Notes: generated from the sequence alone by a model not told the origin. A stretch of 64,000 nt of DNA from Neobacillus mesonae (GCF_001636315.1 NZ_KV440949.1:708203-772202), one strand, 5' to 3'. Positions 18,942-27,167 are shown, counted from the first letter of the stretch. Program-made: numbers and translations.

Positions 18942-19642
18942 GATGCTCCCTCCACCTGCAGCTGATATTTTTTCGAAACAAATCCAAGATTTTGATTTTC
19001 AATATAGAAATCATCAGCAATTCTGCCGTTTTTCAGAATGATGATTCGATCACAAATTTCGGCTGCCTGTTTGAAATCGTGCGTAACCATTAAGGTAGTC
19101 GTTCCCTTTTCTTTTATAGAAATTATCACATTATTTAGAATTGAGATTGCCCCTTGATCCAAACCGGTATGCGGTTCATCCAGCAGTAAAACTTCCGGTT
19201 CATGGATAATAGCCCGGGCGATGGCAATTCTCTGAATCATTCCTCGTGAAAAGTTCTTTACCGGTTCATTTAAAAAGAAGGATAATCCTACTTCTTTCAC
19301 CAGCCTTACAGCCCGTTGCTCTACATCATTAATACCGTAAATATTACCGAAGAAGACGAGATTTTCGATAGGTGAATAATGATCATAAAGCAGACTGGAA
19401 TGGGGAAGGTACCCTATCATTTTTTTGATTTGGAGATGGTTTCTTTTCCATTTCAAACCATTAATTGTGACAAGTCCCGATGTTGGTTTAATTAAGGAAG
19501 CAAGCACTTTTAGAAGCGTACTTTTTCCTGCCCCATTCGGTCCGAGAATAGCAACGGTTTCCCCTTTATGGATGGTAAGGTCAATGCCGCGTAAAATCAG
19601 CTTATTATCTGCCTGCTTCGTCAAGTTCTTAATTTCTATCAT
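18938..19642 (-). CDS. ccmA: haem exporter ATP-binding protein CcmA
   Basis: ABC ATPase of the CcmAB complex, whose ATP hydrolysis releases haem-loaded CcmE. Walker A is GPNGAGKST near residues 34-42, Walker B VLLLDEPHTGLD near 151-162, and the H-loop lies in TLMVTHDF. The signature sequence reads FSRGMIQRIAIARA rather than LSGGQ, a divergence common in CcmA-like ATPases. 234 aa. Confidence 0.9.
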   Translation of the reverse strand: MIEIKNLTKQADNKLILRGIDLTIHKGETVAILGPNGAGKSTLLKVLASLIKPTSGLVTINGLKWKRNHLQIKKMIGYLPHSSLLYDHYSPIENLVFFGNIYGINDVEQRAVRLVKEVGLSFFLNEPVKNFSRGMIQRIAIARAIIHEPEVLLLDEPHTGLDQGAISILNNVIISIKEKGTTTLMVTHDFKQAAEICDRIIILKNGRIADDFYIENQNLGFVSKKYQLQVEGAS

Positions 19643-19665
19643 TTTTTTGAACCTCCCCTCCGCTT

Positions 19666-20658
19666 TTAGTCAATGAAATCCCGTAACTTTAATTTCACTT
19701 GGACTAAATGCTGCTTATAGGCATCAAGCTTGGCCAGATATTCAGCTTCTGTAAGCTTTCCATCACCGAAGGTATCTTCCAATTCAATAATTTTATCCAT
19801 TATCGCTTTTTGCTTTGCCATCAATAATTTGAATGCCCTTTCTTCCTGATCGGCTCCCAGTCTTTCCTCTCCCAATCGCGCTTTTCTCCTGAAATAGGCG
19901 TAATAGGAAATACCAGCAATGATAATGGCACTTAAAATAATCAAAAATACATGCGGATTAAACCTGTGAAAAGGTGATTGCGCCCACATTCTTAAATGAC
20001 CTGGATTATGAAAGGCCGGAGCGGTATGGGTCACGGTACTATTACTGCCAGCAGTGCTTGCAGTCTGGTTTTGTTTACCGCTGTCGGCAGCGGGCTGCAC
20101 ATCTTTGTTATATACGATAGTAAAGGTTTGTTTCGGCATTATACCTTCAATGCTATATCCCCAATAATTTTGGTCATCAAATTTGAATAGACCTTGATTA
20201 GTAGACTGAATCCCCTTAACTTCAATACTGCCTCTGCCCTCAGGTACGAGAATTTGCATGGTCTGTACCGGATAGTCGACGGTCAGCTTTATTTCCTGCT
20301 CCTTTGGCATGCGATAGCTGTATGGAAGTACCATCGTTTGATTTCCAAGGATTGGCGTAGTAGTAATAAAACCTTTATCAACTTGTTTAAACGCGATTTT
20401 ATTATCTAAAAAATTTAAATCCTTTGCTTCATTCGGTAGGGTTACATGCAAAACAGCTTCGCCGCTTCCCTCTCCTGTATAGTCCTTTTCCGACTGATTG
20501 GTGTAATTCACCATGTTCATCATATTTGTCGAACCATCCTCAGCTGCACTGACCACGAGATAATGCACGTCAACGGACACCTTTGAATCCCCCGCCGCTA
20601 ATCCGTTGACAGGTATTAGCAGCAATCCGAGGAGGAGTATAGTGATTTTCCTCATCAC
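19666..20658 (-). CDS. uncharacterised exported membrane protein of the ccm operon
   Basis: I do not recognise a named family. The 330-aa protein has a signal peptide (residues 1-22, ITILLLGLLLIPVNGLAAG), a beta-rich extracellular domain to about residue 190, a Ser/Thr/Asn-rich linker, one membrane segment near 236-255 and a cytoplasmic helical tail with IIELEDTFGDGKLTEAEYLAKLDAYK split over about residues 290-317. The tail resembles the short helical pair seen in CcmI-like proteins and in the two other accessory proteins of this operon. It overlaps the gene upstream by 4 bp. A role in holding or routing apocytochrome or haem is inferred from position. Confidence 0.75.
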   Translation of the reverse strand: MMRKITILLLGLLLIPVNGLAAGDSKVSVDVHYLVVSAAEDGSTNMMNMVNYTNQSEKDYTGEGSGEAVLHVTLPNEAKDLNFLDNKIAFKQVDKGFITTTPILGNQTMVLPYSYRMPKEQEIKLTVDYPVQTMQILVPEGRGSIEVKGIQSTNQGLFKFDDQNYWGYSIEGIMPKQTFTIVYNKDVQPAADSGKQNQTASTAGSNSTVTHTAPAFHNPGHLRMWAQSPFHRFNPHVFLIILSAIIIAGISYYAYFRRKARLGEERLGADQEERAFKLLMAKQKAIMDKIIELEDTFGDGKLTEAEYLAKLDAYKQHLVQVKLKLRDFID

Positions 20659-21032
20659 TTTCCTTCCCCCTTTTTATTTTTGTAGTTCTTCATCTCCGCG
20701 GCGATTTCTTTTTCCACTTCAGCCATTATGTCGCTGTCAACGGCACTCTTTGCCGCTTGCTCTTCATCCTTCATAATTCTCGTGATTTCAGCCTCATATT
20801 GTTTCTTCAAATGTTGATAATCCACCGCCGATATTTTATCCATTTTGTACTCAAACTCCAGCTCATTCAAGGTTGTTAACAATGCCTCTTTCGTACTTGT
20901 GAACTCTTGTCCGCTTTTGTGAAAATGAAAGTTCAATGAACCCAGCTTAAAAAATGGCGATAGGATCAAAAACAAACAAACAAGTGTCAATGCGGCGGTA
21001 AAAATAAGCGACATGATTGAAATATCTTGCAT
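20655..21032 (-). CDS. CcmI-like short membrane protein
   Basis: 125-aa protein starting at the ATG 21030-21032, which has AGGATG 8 bases upstream; a GTG 9 bases further up sits inside the ribosome-binding site. One N-terminal membrane segment (about residues 7-27) is followed by a helical cytoplasmic part containing LNELEFEYKMDKISAVDYQ, which resembles the N-terminal portion of CcmI/CycH (membrane helix, then ELE..x..G.ls..dY). It lacks the periplasmic TPR domain of Gram-negative CcmI. It lies 12 bp after ccmH and overlaps the next gene. Confidence 0.7.
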   Translation of the reverse strand: MQDISIMSLIFTAALTLVCLFLILSPFFKLGSLNFHFHKSGQEFTSTKEALLTTLNELEFEYKMDKISAVDYQHLKKQYEAEITRIMKDEEQAAKSAVDSDIMAEVEKEIAAEMKNYKNKKGEGK

Positions 21033-21044
21033 TATAGTCACATC

Positions 21045-21548
21045 CTACAGATACTTTTTGCGTTCTTCATCAATAATGGAAGAAATAATCTCATCTTCAA
21101 CTTCATCCTCAGTTTTTTTAATTTCAGCTTCCGGTTCATCGATACTTTTTCGTTTCACCCATTTACGAATGACTAAGGCTATCCCCGCTGCAGCAGCGGC
21201 AATCGCCGCGAACGGCAGAATCCAGGCCGTTAAACTAAAGCCGCTTTTCTCCGGTGAAGTTAAGATTTCTTCCCCGTAAATATTGATATAATACTTGCGG
21301 ATTTTATCTTTATCCCAGCCTTTATTCATCATCTCGACTAAATCTTTTTTAAAGTCTTTTGTGAGATTACATGTATTAGGGTCACATTCATAATGATCTT
21401 GGCCGCAGCCGCATGTACAGGCAAACTGAGAAGCAACCGCCTTAAATTCAGCCGACTTGTAGTCAAATTCCTTACCCTCCGCACGAATAAACGAACCTTG
21501 AAAGATGAACAACGCTAAGAGGAGCCCAAGATATATTTTTATTTTCAT
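21045..21548 (-). CDS. CcmH-type cytochrome c maturation thiol protein
   Basis: The start is the ATG 21546-21548, with AGAGGTG 7 bases upstream; 167 aa. A signal peptide (residues 1-22) precedes a helical domain with the Cys cluster ACTCGCG (C43, C45, C47) plus C54 and C59, then GWDKDKIRKYYINIYGEEIL, the CcmH core, and one membrane segment near 105-126. Classic CcmH has LRCxxC; this CxCGC variant differs. CcmH with CcmF performs thioether ligation of haem to apocytochrome. It begins 1 bp after ccmF ends. Confidence 0.85.
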   Translation of the reverse strand: MKIKIYLGLLLALFIFQGSFIRAEGKEFDYKSAEFKAVASQFACTCGCGQDHYECDPNTCNLTKDFKKDLVEMMNKGWDKDKIRKYYINIYGEEILTSPEKSGFSLTAWILPFAAIAAAAAGIALVIRKWVKRKSIDEPEAEIKKTEDEVEDEIISSIIDEERKKYL

Positions 21549-21549
21549 A

Positions 21550-23532
21550 TTAAGACACCTCTTTACGGACTCCAGTGTATCTTGGAGTAACATTTCCATA
21601 TTTGCCGTTCCAAACGGCGAACAATGCACCAATTACAATCATGACCGACCCAACCCATAACCAATTCATCATTGGATTTACCTTAACAACAAAGGTTGCC
21701 TTGCCGTCATCTTCCCATGCGCTTAACACAATGTATAAATCTTCTTTTAACGATGAAATAATTGCGACCTCAGAGGAGGGCTGTTCCCAATTTCCGTAAA
21801 AAACCTTTTCCGGCTGGAAGGTTCCTAGTTTTTTGCCATTCTTAAAAACTGTTAAGTCCGCATAAACAATATCATTGATGCCTTCCCGTTTTTGGTCTAA
21901 GCGATCATAATTAAGCCTATAATCCTTTAACTCGATAGAGCCCCCTAGTGGAACGGTTTTCATTGTTTCCATGTCGAAGTTTTGCGAACCGATGATTCCC
22001 ATAGTGATAAACGCAATACCTAAATGAACAATATATCCTCCGTAACGGCGGCGGTTTCGAATCATTAACCGATATAAGGCCGTGAGAGGCTCCTCCTTCG
22101 TCATTTTTCGCCGCGCTTTTACTCCGGAGTAAAACTCCAAAAAGTGGGTAATGAATAATAGAATAATAACCCCATAGCCAATGACGGCCCAGGCTTTTTG
22201 AATCCCCAATACAATCATTAACACCATTCCAACGACGGCTAAAATCGCAGGAATCATAAAATTTTTCTTTAGATTTTTCACCGTTGACCTTTGCCATGCA
22301 AGAAGCGGACAGACAGCCATAACAAACATCATTGATAGAAGAATTGGAGCCTCCACTTTATTGAAGAATGGCAGCCCGACAGTAACCTTTGTACCGCGCA
22401 CCGCTTCCGATACTAAAGGAAAAATGGTTCCCCAAAACACCGCAAAGGCAGCCCCTACAAGTAACAGGTTGTTAATTAAAAAGCTGCTTTCTTTGGACAC
22501 AAAGGAAGTAAATTCCCCTGCACTTCGTTTAAGCAGGTTATATCTGCTCATCAGTACATAAAGTGCGCCTATGACAGCGATTGCCATAAAGATAAGGAAG
22601 TATAATCCTAAATTCGAGTTGGCAAAGGCATGAACAGAAGTAAGGACACCGCTTCGCACCAAGAAAGTTCCAAATAAAGTTAAAGCATAGGAAACGATGA
22701 TTAAGCTGATATTCCAAATCTTGAGCATATTTTTCCGTTCTTGAATCATCACCGAATGCAGAAATGCTGTCGCTGTCAACCATGGCATAAAGGAAGCATT
22801 TTCCACAGGGTCCCATGCCCAATAACCGCCCCAGCCAAGCTCAACATAGGCCCATTGTCCGCCAAAAATGTTTCCTAGACTTAAGAATAACCAAGCGATA
22901 ATCGTCCACCGCCGGGTCATTTTAATCCAGAAATCATCGACGTTTTTCAAGATCAAAGCCGACATTGCAAACGCAAAAGGAACCGCTAGACCGACATAAC
23001 CAAGATAAAGAGTAACCGGATGAATAATCATGCCGGGATTTTGAAGCATCGGATTCAAGCCTTTTCCTTCCATTGGAACTTGATCCAATAAAACAAACGG
23101 TTTGGCAACAAATGATAAAATAAAGAAAAAGAACACCGCATTAGCCATAAGGATTGCCGAAATATATGGAACCATCGGGTTTCCCTTCATTTTCCTTGAA
23201 AAAGCAACCATCAATGCATACAAGGTTAAAAAGAAGGTCCAAAGTAATAAAGAACCGGCATTTCCAGCCCATAAAGCAGTGAGTTTATAAATCACCGGGA
23301 GCTCGCTGCTCGTGTAGTCATATACATATTCGTATTGAAACTGAGATGCTGCCAGCAAATAAAACATTGAAAGTATCGCCAGCGCGGCGCAAATAAATAA
23401 GGAAATCATGGCGCCCTTGCCGCTGTTTACCAGCTTTTGATTTTTCGTACTAATTCCAAGCGTCATAATTAGAAGTGAATAAACTGCAATTGCAAATCCT
23501 ATATAAATAGTTGCATTGGCAAATAAATACAT
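21550..23532 (-). CDS. ccmF: cytochrome c haem lyase CcmF
   Basis: 660-aa polytopic protein that carries out haem attachment together with CcmH. It has about 15 membrane segments and the WWD haem-binding domain WGGYWAWDPVENASFMPW near residue 228-245, with His-containing segments on either side (GMIIHPVTLYLGYVG near 167 and TAFLHSVMI near 255). The C-terminal extracytoplasmic domain (about 505-640) ends in a membrane helix. It is the diagnostic gene of System I cytochrome c biogenesis. Confidence 0.94.
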   Translation of the reverse strand: MYLFANATIYIGFAIAVYSLLIMTLGISTKNQKLVNSGKGAMISLFICAALAILSMFYLLAASQFQYEYVYDYTSSELPVIYKLTALWAGNAGSLLLWTFFLTLYALMVAFSRKMKGNPMVPYISAILMANAVFFFFILSFVAKPFVLLDQVPMEGKGLNPMLQNPGMIIHPVTLYLGYVGLAVPFAFAMSALILKNVDDFWIKMTRRWTIIAWLFLSLGNIFGGQWAYVELGWGGYWAWDPVENASFMPWLTATAFLHSVMIQERKNMLKIWNISLIIVSYALTLFGTFLVRSGVLTSVHAFANSNLGLYFLIFMAIAVIGALYVLMSRYNLLKRSAGEFTSFVSKESSFLINNLLLVGAAFAVFWGTIFPLVSEAVRGTKVTVGLPFFNKVEAPILLSMMFVMAVCPLLAWQRSTVKNLKKNFMIPAILAVVGMVLMIVLGIQKAWAVIGYGVIILLFITHFLEFYSGVKARRKMTKEEPLTALYRLMIRNRRRYGGYIVHLGIAFITMGIIGSQNFDMETMKTVPLGGSIELKDYRLNYDRLDQKREGINDIVYADLTVFKNGKKLGTFQPEKVFYGNWEQPSSEVAIISSLKEDLYIVLSAWEDDGKATFVVKVNPMMNWLWVGSVMIVIGALFAVWNGKYGNVTPRYTGVRKEVS

Positions 23533-23556
23533 TTTGTCACCTTCTTGTGTTTACCT

Positions 23557-24009
23557 TTATTTTTCTTTCGGTGGTTGATTCAGCTTTTCTTTATGTGTTT
23601 CAGGGTCATAGTCTTTCATATCTTTCCCTTCATATTTAGAAGGACATCTTGTTTTAACCGTTTCTGCTTTAAAGGTATCTTTAACGGTTGGAGAGCCTTG
23701 GAGAATCGTAATCACACCTTCGGAAAAGTTATCAGGCTTTGGGCCATTATGGATCACATGCATAATATTACCGTCACTGTCTTTGACATCGAATTTCAAT
23801 TCGATTTTGTCAGGATTCCACTTAATGGAGTCTTCAATCAGCAATCCCTCTACGGTAACAAAATCATCCTTGTACTGCTCTTGGCTGGCTAACAGCTGTT
23901 TCATCGTCAGTTCAATGCCGCTCGAACCCGGGGTCGCAGCCATTAACAGAAATATAATGGCGCCAGCAATAATAAAACTCCCCAATAAAACCATCGTGTT
24001 CTTTTTCAT
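23557..24009 (-). CDS. ccmE: haem chaperone CcmE, Cys variant (CxxxY)
   Basis: Carries haem from CcmABCD to CcmFH. I choose the ATG 24007-24009, with GGGGTG about 6 bases upstream; a GTG at 24018 lies in that site. The 150-aa protein has one membrane anchor (about residues 6-24) and an OB-fold with VTVEGLLIEDSIKWNPD and HNGPKPDNFSEGV. The haem-binding position reads CPSKY (C122, Y126), so Cys replaces the His of the common HxxxY motif. CxxxY CcmE proteins are known in some sulfate reducers and archaea. The tail is Lys/Pro rich. Confidence 0.88.
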   Translation of the reverse strand: MKKNTMVLLGSFIIAGAIIFLLMAATPGSSGIELTMKQLLASQEQYKDDFVTVEGLLIEDSIKWNPDKIELKFDVKDSDGNIMHVIHNGPKPDNFSEGVITILQGSPTVKDTFKAETVKTRCPSKYEGKDMKDYDPETHKEKLNQPPKEK

Positions 24010-24022
24010 TCCAATCACCCCG

Positions 24023-25084
24023 TTAAATTAATTTTTTCATTTCCTCTTCATATGTTTCTTGGTCCATTTTGCCTGTCAGCAGTTTTTTACGCAGTTCCTT
24101 TTTAGCCTCTGTGGTATCTTTTTTAATTTCAGTTTTCCTTGAAAAAGACTTCTGTTCATGTTGTTTTTTCTGCCCAGACCCCTTCCCCGTTTTTGAAGGA
24201 TTTGCTTTAAGCCCTAAATAAACAAAGATCCCGGCGAGAATGATTGCCATTCCGATAATAGAGGCGCCGCCTAAGCCAATCAGCGGACGATTTGAATTAT
24301 CCGTTGTACTTGATGTTCCCTTTGTTATTTGGTCAGTAGCCGAACCATTAACCCCCGTATGGTTCTCATCCTTTGGCACCTGCACTTTGCTCATTGCTTC
24401 CATTGAGGACTCCGTACCATCCTTCTTGTAAGAGAAGGAATACTTTAATGTCTCTCCGGCTTTAATATTCTTGTATTGGTAGAAAAAAAGATCTTCTCCA
24501 TATTCATTTTTTGAGCTTTCCTGCGCTTTTGGCTCCATTTGAATTTCTTTAGCATTCATGGGTGCATAATAAATGACATCCAGCTGTTCTATGCTGCTAT
24601 TATTCTTAAACTCGTATGTAAATCTTTTTCTATCCTTTACATCAATTGTTTTGGTGTAATATTCAATCACAAATTTGTAACTCTCATTGTTTTTAATCGG
24701 CTTTTCCGGCTTCCAGCTTATGATGCCATTTTCTTTGTCCACATCATAAGGGCGTTGAACTTCCGGTTTATTTTCCTCCGGGAATTCGGCTACCAAAAAG
24801 GCTTCAAATCCTTTTTCCCCAGCTGGAACAGCTACTTCAATTTTCCCGTCATAATCTTGACCGCTCTTATTGATGATTGTTCCGTATTCACCGATAAGTA
24901 ATGAGGGAATATCTCTTGACGGCCAGTCCTCTGGATAGTCAAATTCCGGCATGACTTGGATCTGCATTTCCTTGATTGGAAACTTTTCCGCAGAATAAGC
25001 GGATGCTGCATCGGCTCTAGGAATCAACAAATTTGACAAAAATAATGCAATAACAAATACGGCCGACCACTTCTTTTTTCGCAT
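24023..25084 (-). CDS. uncharacterised exported membrane protein of the ccm operon
   Basis: The start is the ATG 25082-25084, with AAGGAGG 7 bases upstream; 353 aa. A signal peptide (residues 1-27, ending RADAASA) is followed by a beta-rich extracellular domain, a Ser/Thr/Asn linker, a membrane segment near 280-301, a Lys-rich stretch and a short tail KKELRKKLLTGKMDQETYEE. Organisation parallels the 330-aa protein at 19666-20658: signal, beta domain, linker, single helix, and a helical tail with a G-K-hydrophobic-x-x-x-x-Y pattern. No family name recognised; a role with cytochrome assembly is inferred from the operon. Confidence 0.75.
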   Translation of the reverse strand: MRKKKWSAVFVIALFLSNLLIPRADAASAYSAEKFPIKEMQIQVMPEFDYPEDWPSRDIPSLLIGEYGTIINKSGQDYDGKIEVAVPAGEKGFEAFLVAEFPEENKPEVQRPYDVDKENGIISWKPEKPIKNNESYKFVIEYYTKTIDVKDRKRFTYEFKNNSSIEQLDVIYYAPMNAKEIQMEPKAQESSKNEYGEDLFFYQYKNIKAGETLKYSFSYKKDGTESSMEAMSKVQVPKDENHTGVNGSATDQITKGTSSTTDNSNRPLIGLGGASIIGMAIILAGIFVYLGLKANPSKTGKGSGQKKQHEQKSFSRKTEIKKDTTEAKKELRKKLLTGKMDQETYEEEMKKLI

Positions 25085-25282
25085 AGTAATCCTCCTTAAC
25101 CCTTCAGCCACATAATGAAAGTGCTAATTTTTTACTATAGTCCTCTTTGAAATAAATAATAATCGTAATCGATCGCTTATGGCCGCTGGACTCTTGAACA
25201 TTTTGTTAACCGATGAAAATCGTTACTATTTCGACAAAAATTAACCACAAAATGTTCACATTTTCTAATTGTGGAAATAAGT

Positions 25283-25320
25283 ACAAAAAACCTGAACCCC
25301 ATATTCAGGATTCAGGTTTT
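25283..25320 (-). terminator. terminator within the cytochrome operon, after the dihaem cytochrome gene
   Basis: CCTGAA (25291-25296) and TTCAGG (25311-25316), extended by flanking AA/TT, form a hairpin followed on the minus strand by TTTTTT. It lies 8 bp past the cytochrome stop codon and about 200 bp before the 353-aa gene, so the downstream ccm genes may also have their own promoter. Confidence 0.75.
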
Positions 25321-25327
25321 TAGGCCA

Positions 25328-25981
25328 TTATTTGTGTTCTAATGAGCGGATATAGCTTACAATATCGCTAATATCCTGCTTCTTCAATTGACGGGCGCCT
25401 TCCAGTCCTTTTAGGGACGGCCCCATTCTGGTTTCTTCCCGCCCATAGGCTGTGGTAATCCAAATTTGCCGGTCTGATGTATACTTTAAATATTGGGGAT
25501 TTGCCAGGGCTGTACCCATTTTTATTTTTCCCTCTCCGGCCTCGCCATGGCAGGAGAGACAGTATAAATTATATTTACCCCTGCCCTGGTCTGGATCACC
25601 TGCTATTACATTTGGTGCCTCAAAAGAAATCTTTTCAGTCTGCCAATGTCTTATGAACACAACGAGTTTATGTATATCCTCATCTAACAAGCTGGTGCCA
25701 TATGCATGCATATCCGTATCTTTTCTTCCGAACTTGACATAATTATATAAATCTTCATCTGATACAGAACTTAAAAAATGTTGATTATTGATGGCTGTTC
25801 CGGCTCGTTTCCCTTCACCTTTTCCAGTTTCTCCATGACAGGCAAGACAATACTGAAGATATAGTTTTTCTCCCGCTGCAACAGCCTTTGATTTTTTGCC
25901 GTCAATAAGCTCGCCATTACTAATAGCAAAAATGACGATGAACATAACAAGAATATAGCTGCCGATTAAAATTTTTCTCAT
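25328..25981 (-). CDS. membrane-anchored dihaem cytochrome c
   Basis: 217-aa extracytoplasmic electron carrier. A membrane anchor (residues 4-21) is followed by two cytochrome c domains, with haem motifs CLACH (C45-H49) and CLSCH (C141-H145), each followed by GE.G.G typical of class I cytochromes. Candidate axial Met residues include those in TDMHAYG and ETRMGP. AAGGTGAG lies 8 bases before the ATG. Its start lies 17 bp after the end of the read-through frame of the upstream lipoprotein gene, so the two look co-translated. It is an obvious client of the ccm genes. Confidence 0.9.
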   Translation of the reverse strand: MRKILIGSYILVMFIVIFAISNGELIDGKKSKAVAAGEKLYLQYCLACHGETGKGEGKRAGTAINNQHFLSSVSDEDLYNYVKFGRKDTDMHAYGTSLLDEDIHKLVVFIRHWQTEKISFEAPNVIAGDPDQGRGKYNLYCLSCHGEAGEGKIKMGTALANPQYLKYTSDRQIWITTAYGREETRMGPSLKGLEGARQLKKQDISDIVSYIRSLEHK

Positions 25982-25998
25982 CGAAGGAACTCACCTTC

Positions 25999-26445
25999 TT
26001 ATTTTGGTTCAGGTGTTGGAGTCGGTTCCCCAAAGTCTTCATATTTCTTTGTAATATACTCGTAAATTTTTTTAGGGCTTTTTCCATCAACATGCATTTG
26101 TATCGCCTCCCGGGCGATATTAATACAAACATCTCAAGATATACTCATTGGGTCCCATTCTTCAACAGCGCTATTGTCGCCGAAGTGGTCAATATAGCAA
26201 TCTAAATTACTTTTATGTCCATCCTGTGCATAACAGCCGCAATAACAAGGAACATTTGCAACCACTTCAGGATAGTTAGAAACCATAATATAGGTTTCTT
26301 TAATTTTGTCTGAGGAATTTAGGACATAATCCGGCAGCGGTTTGTGTTTTTTATCGAGTGTTACATTCGCCTTGTTCGAGCTGCAGGCTGCCGCAATTAG
26401 AACCATCGTTACGCAAAGGATCATTAACGAGAAAAACTTTTTCAT
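25999..26445 (-). CDS. PCYCGC-motif lipoprotein with in-frame UGA (candidate selenoprotein)
   Basis: Seen: from the ATG 26443-26445 (GGAGGGG upstream) the frame encodes a lipoprotein signal with lipobox LIAAAC (C21) and the motif PCYCGC (C67, C69, C71), then C83. It meets TGA at 26134-26136 (codon 104) and continues without another stop for 44 codons to TAA at 25999. The continuation reads DVCINIAREAI, then VDGKSPKKIYEYITKKYEDF and a PTPTPEP tail, which resembles the C-terminus I recall for PCYCGC-family lipoproteins, where the position of the TGA is Cys in a CxxC. A hairpin at SECIS distance follows. Inference: UGA is read as selenocysteine, giving a 148-aa protein with a UDVC redox motif. 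Otherwise it is a truncated 103-aa protein or a pseudogene. Confidence 0.8.
26097..26129 (-). promoter_or_regulatory. bacterial SECIS-like hairpin
   Basis: Downstream of the TGA at 26134-26136: lower stem UUUGU (26125-26129) with ACAAA (26097-26101), a 6-nt asymmetric bulge on the 5' side, upper stem AUCGCC (26113-26118) with GGCGAU (26102-26107), and apical loop CGGGA (26108-26112). The loop starts 22 nt after the UGA, and its second base is G. These features fit the general bSECIS model (loop 16-37 nt from UGA, G in the first two loop positions). Confidence 0.7.
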
Positions 26446-26555
26446 TACCGTGTCACCCCTCCCATAATATTGTGATTTCCATTTCATTTTAACAAAAAGG
26501 AATCTTGTTAAAGCGCGCTAATTATTACTATTTCGTGAAGATTTTATGATAAAAA

Positions 26556-26605
26556 AAGTAAAAAAGCCTTAGTCCAAATACGAATGATCTGGACTAAGGC
26601 TTTTT
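26556..26605 (-). terminator. intrinsic terminator after efp
   Basis: AAAAAGCCTTAGTCCA (26561-26576) pairs with TGGACTAAGGCTTTTT (26590-26605). The minus strand then continues into further T-rich sequence. Confidence 0.92.
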
Positions 26606-26609
26606 AAAC

Positions 26610-27167
26610 TTAAGCTCTGGATACGTAGGTTCCTTCTGATGTGTTGATGATTAATTTGTCACCTTGGTTGATGAAGAAAGGCACTTGAACAATAAGTCCT
26701 GTTTCCATAGTGGCAGGTTTCGAACCGCCGGAAGCAGTGTCACCCTTAATTCCAGGCTCTGTTTCAGTTACTTCAAGCTCAACAGTGTTCGGCAGTTCCA
26801 CTCCAAGAGTTTCGGACTGATACATCATGATATGAACTTCCATGTTTTCCTTTAAAAACTTTAGTTCATACTCAATGTTTGATGCAGGAAGTTCTACTTG
26901 CTCGTAAGATTCCATATCCATAAATACATGCTGATCGCCGCTTGCATATAAATATTGCATTTTACGGTTGTCGATTTGAGCTTTCTCTACTTTCTCACCA
27001 GCGCGGAAAGTCTTTTCTTGGACAGCTCCATTACGAAGATTACGCAGCTTGGAACGAACAAACGCTGCCCCTTTACCTGGTTTAACGTGTTGGAAATCCA
27101 TAACCCGCCAAATACCGCCGTCTACTTCAATAGTTAACCCTGTACGAAAATCGTTAACTGAAATCAT
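26610..27167 (-). CDS. efp: elongation factor P
   Basis: 185-aa tRNA-mimicking factor that relieves ribosome stalling at polyproline stretches. The N-terminal KOW-like domain shows the loop [15 protein letters not shown] with the modification-loop Lys near residue 32. Domain II has [20 protein letters not shown], and the C-terminal OB domain ends [20 protein letters not shown]. It follows the peptidase gene by 22 bp as in B. subtilis, and is followed by a strong terminator. Confidence 0.97.
   Translation of the reverse strand: MISVNDFRTGLTIEVDGGIWRVMDFQHVKPGKGAAFVRSKLRNLRNGAVQEKTFRAGEKVEKAQIDNRKMQYLYASGDQHVFMDMESYEQVELPASNIEYELKFLKENMEVHIMMYQSETLGVELPNTVELEVTETEPGIKGDTASGGSKPATMETGLIVQVPFFINQGDKLIINTSEGTYVSRA

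Noticed and set aside
25130..25282. Possible Fnr or ResD sites (AATGTGAACATTTTGTGG region) upstream of the 353-aa gene
   Set aside because: Half-site-like words are present, but no full palindrome or clear tandem array could be defined by eye.
26134..26136. Plain stop codon ending a short 103-aa lipoprotein
   Set aside because: The downstream frame stays open with family-like sequence, a SECIS-like hairpin and tight spacing to the next gene, so selenocysteine or a recent nonsense change fits better; the plain stop is not excluded.
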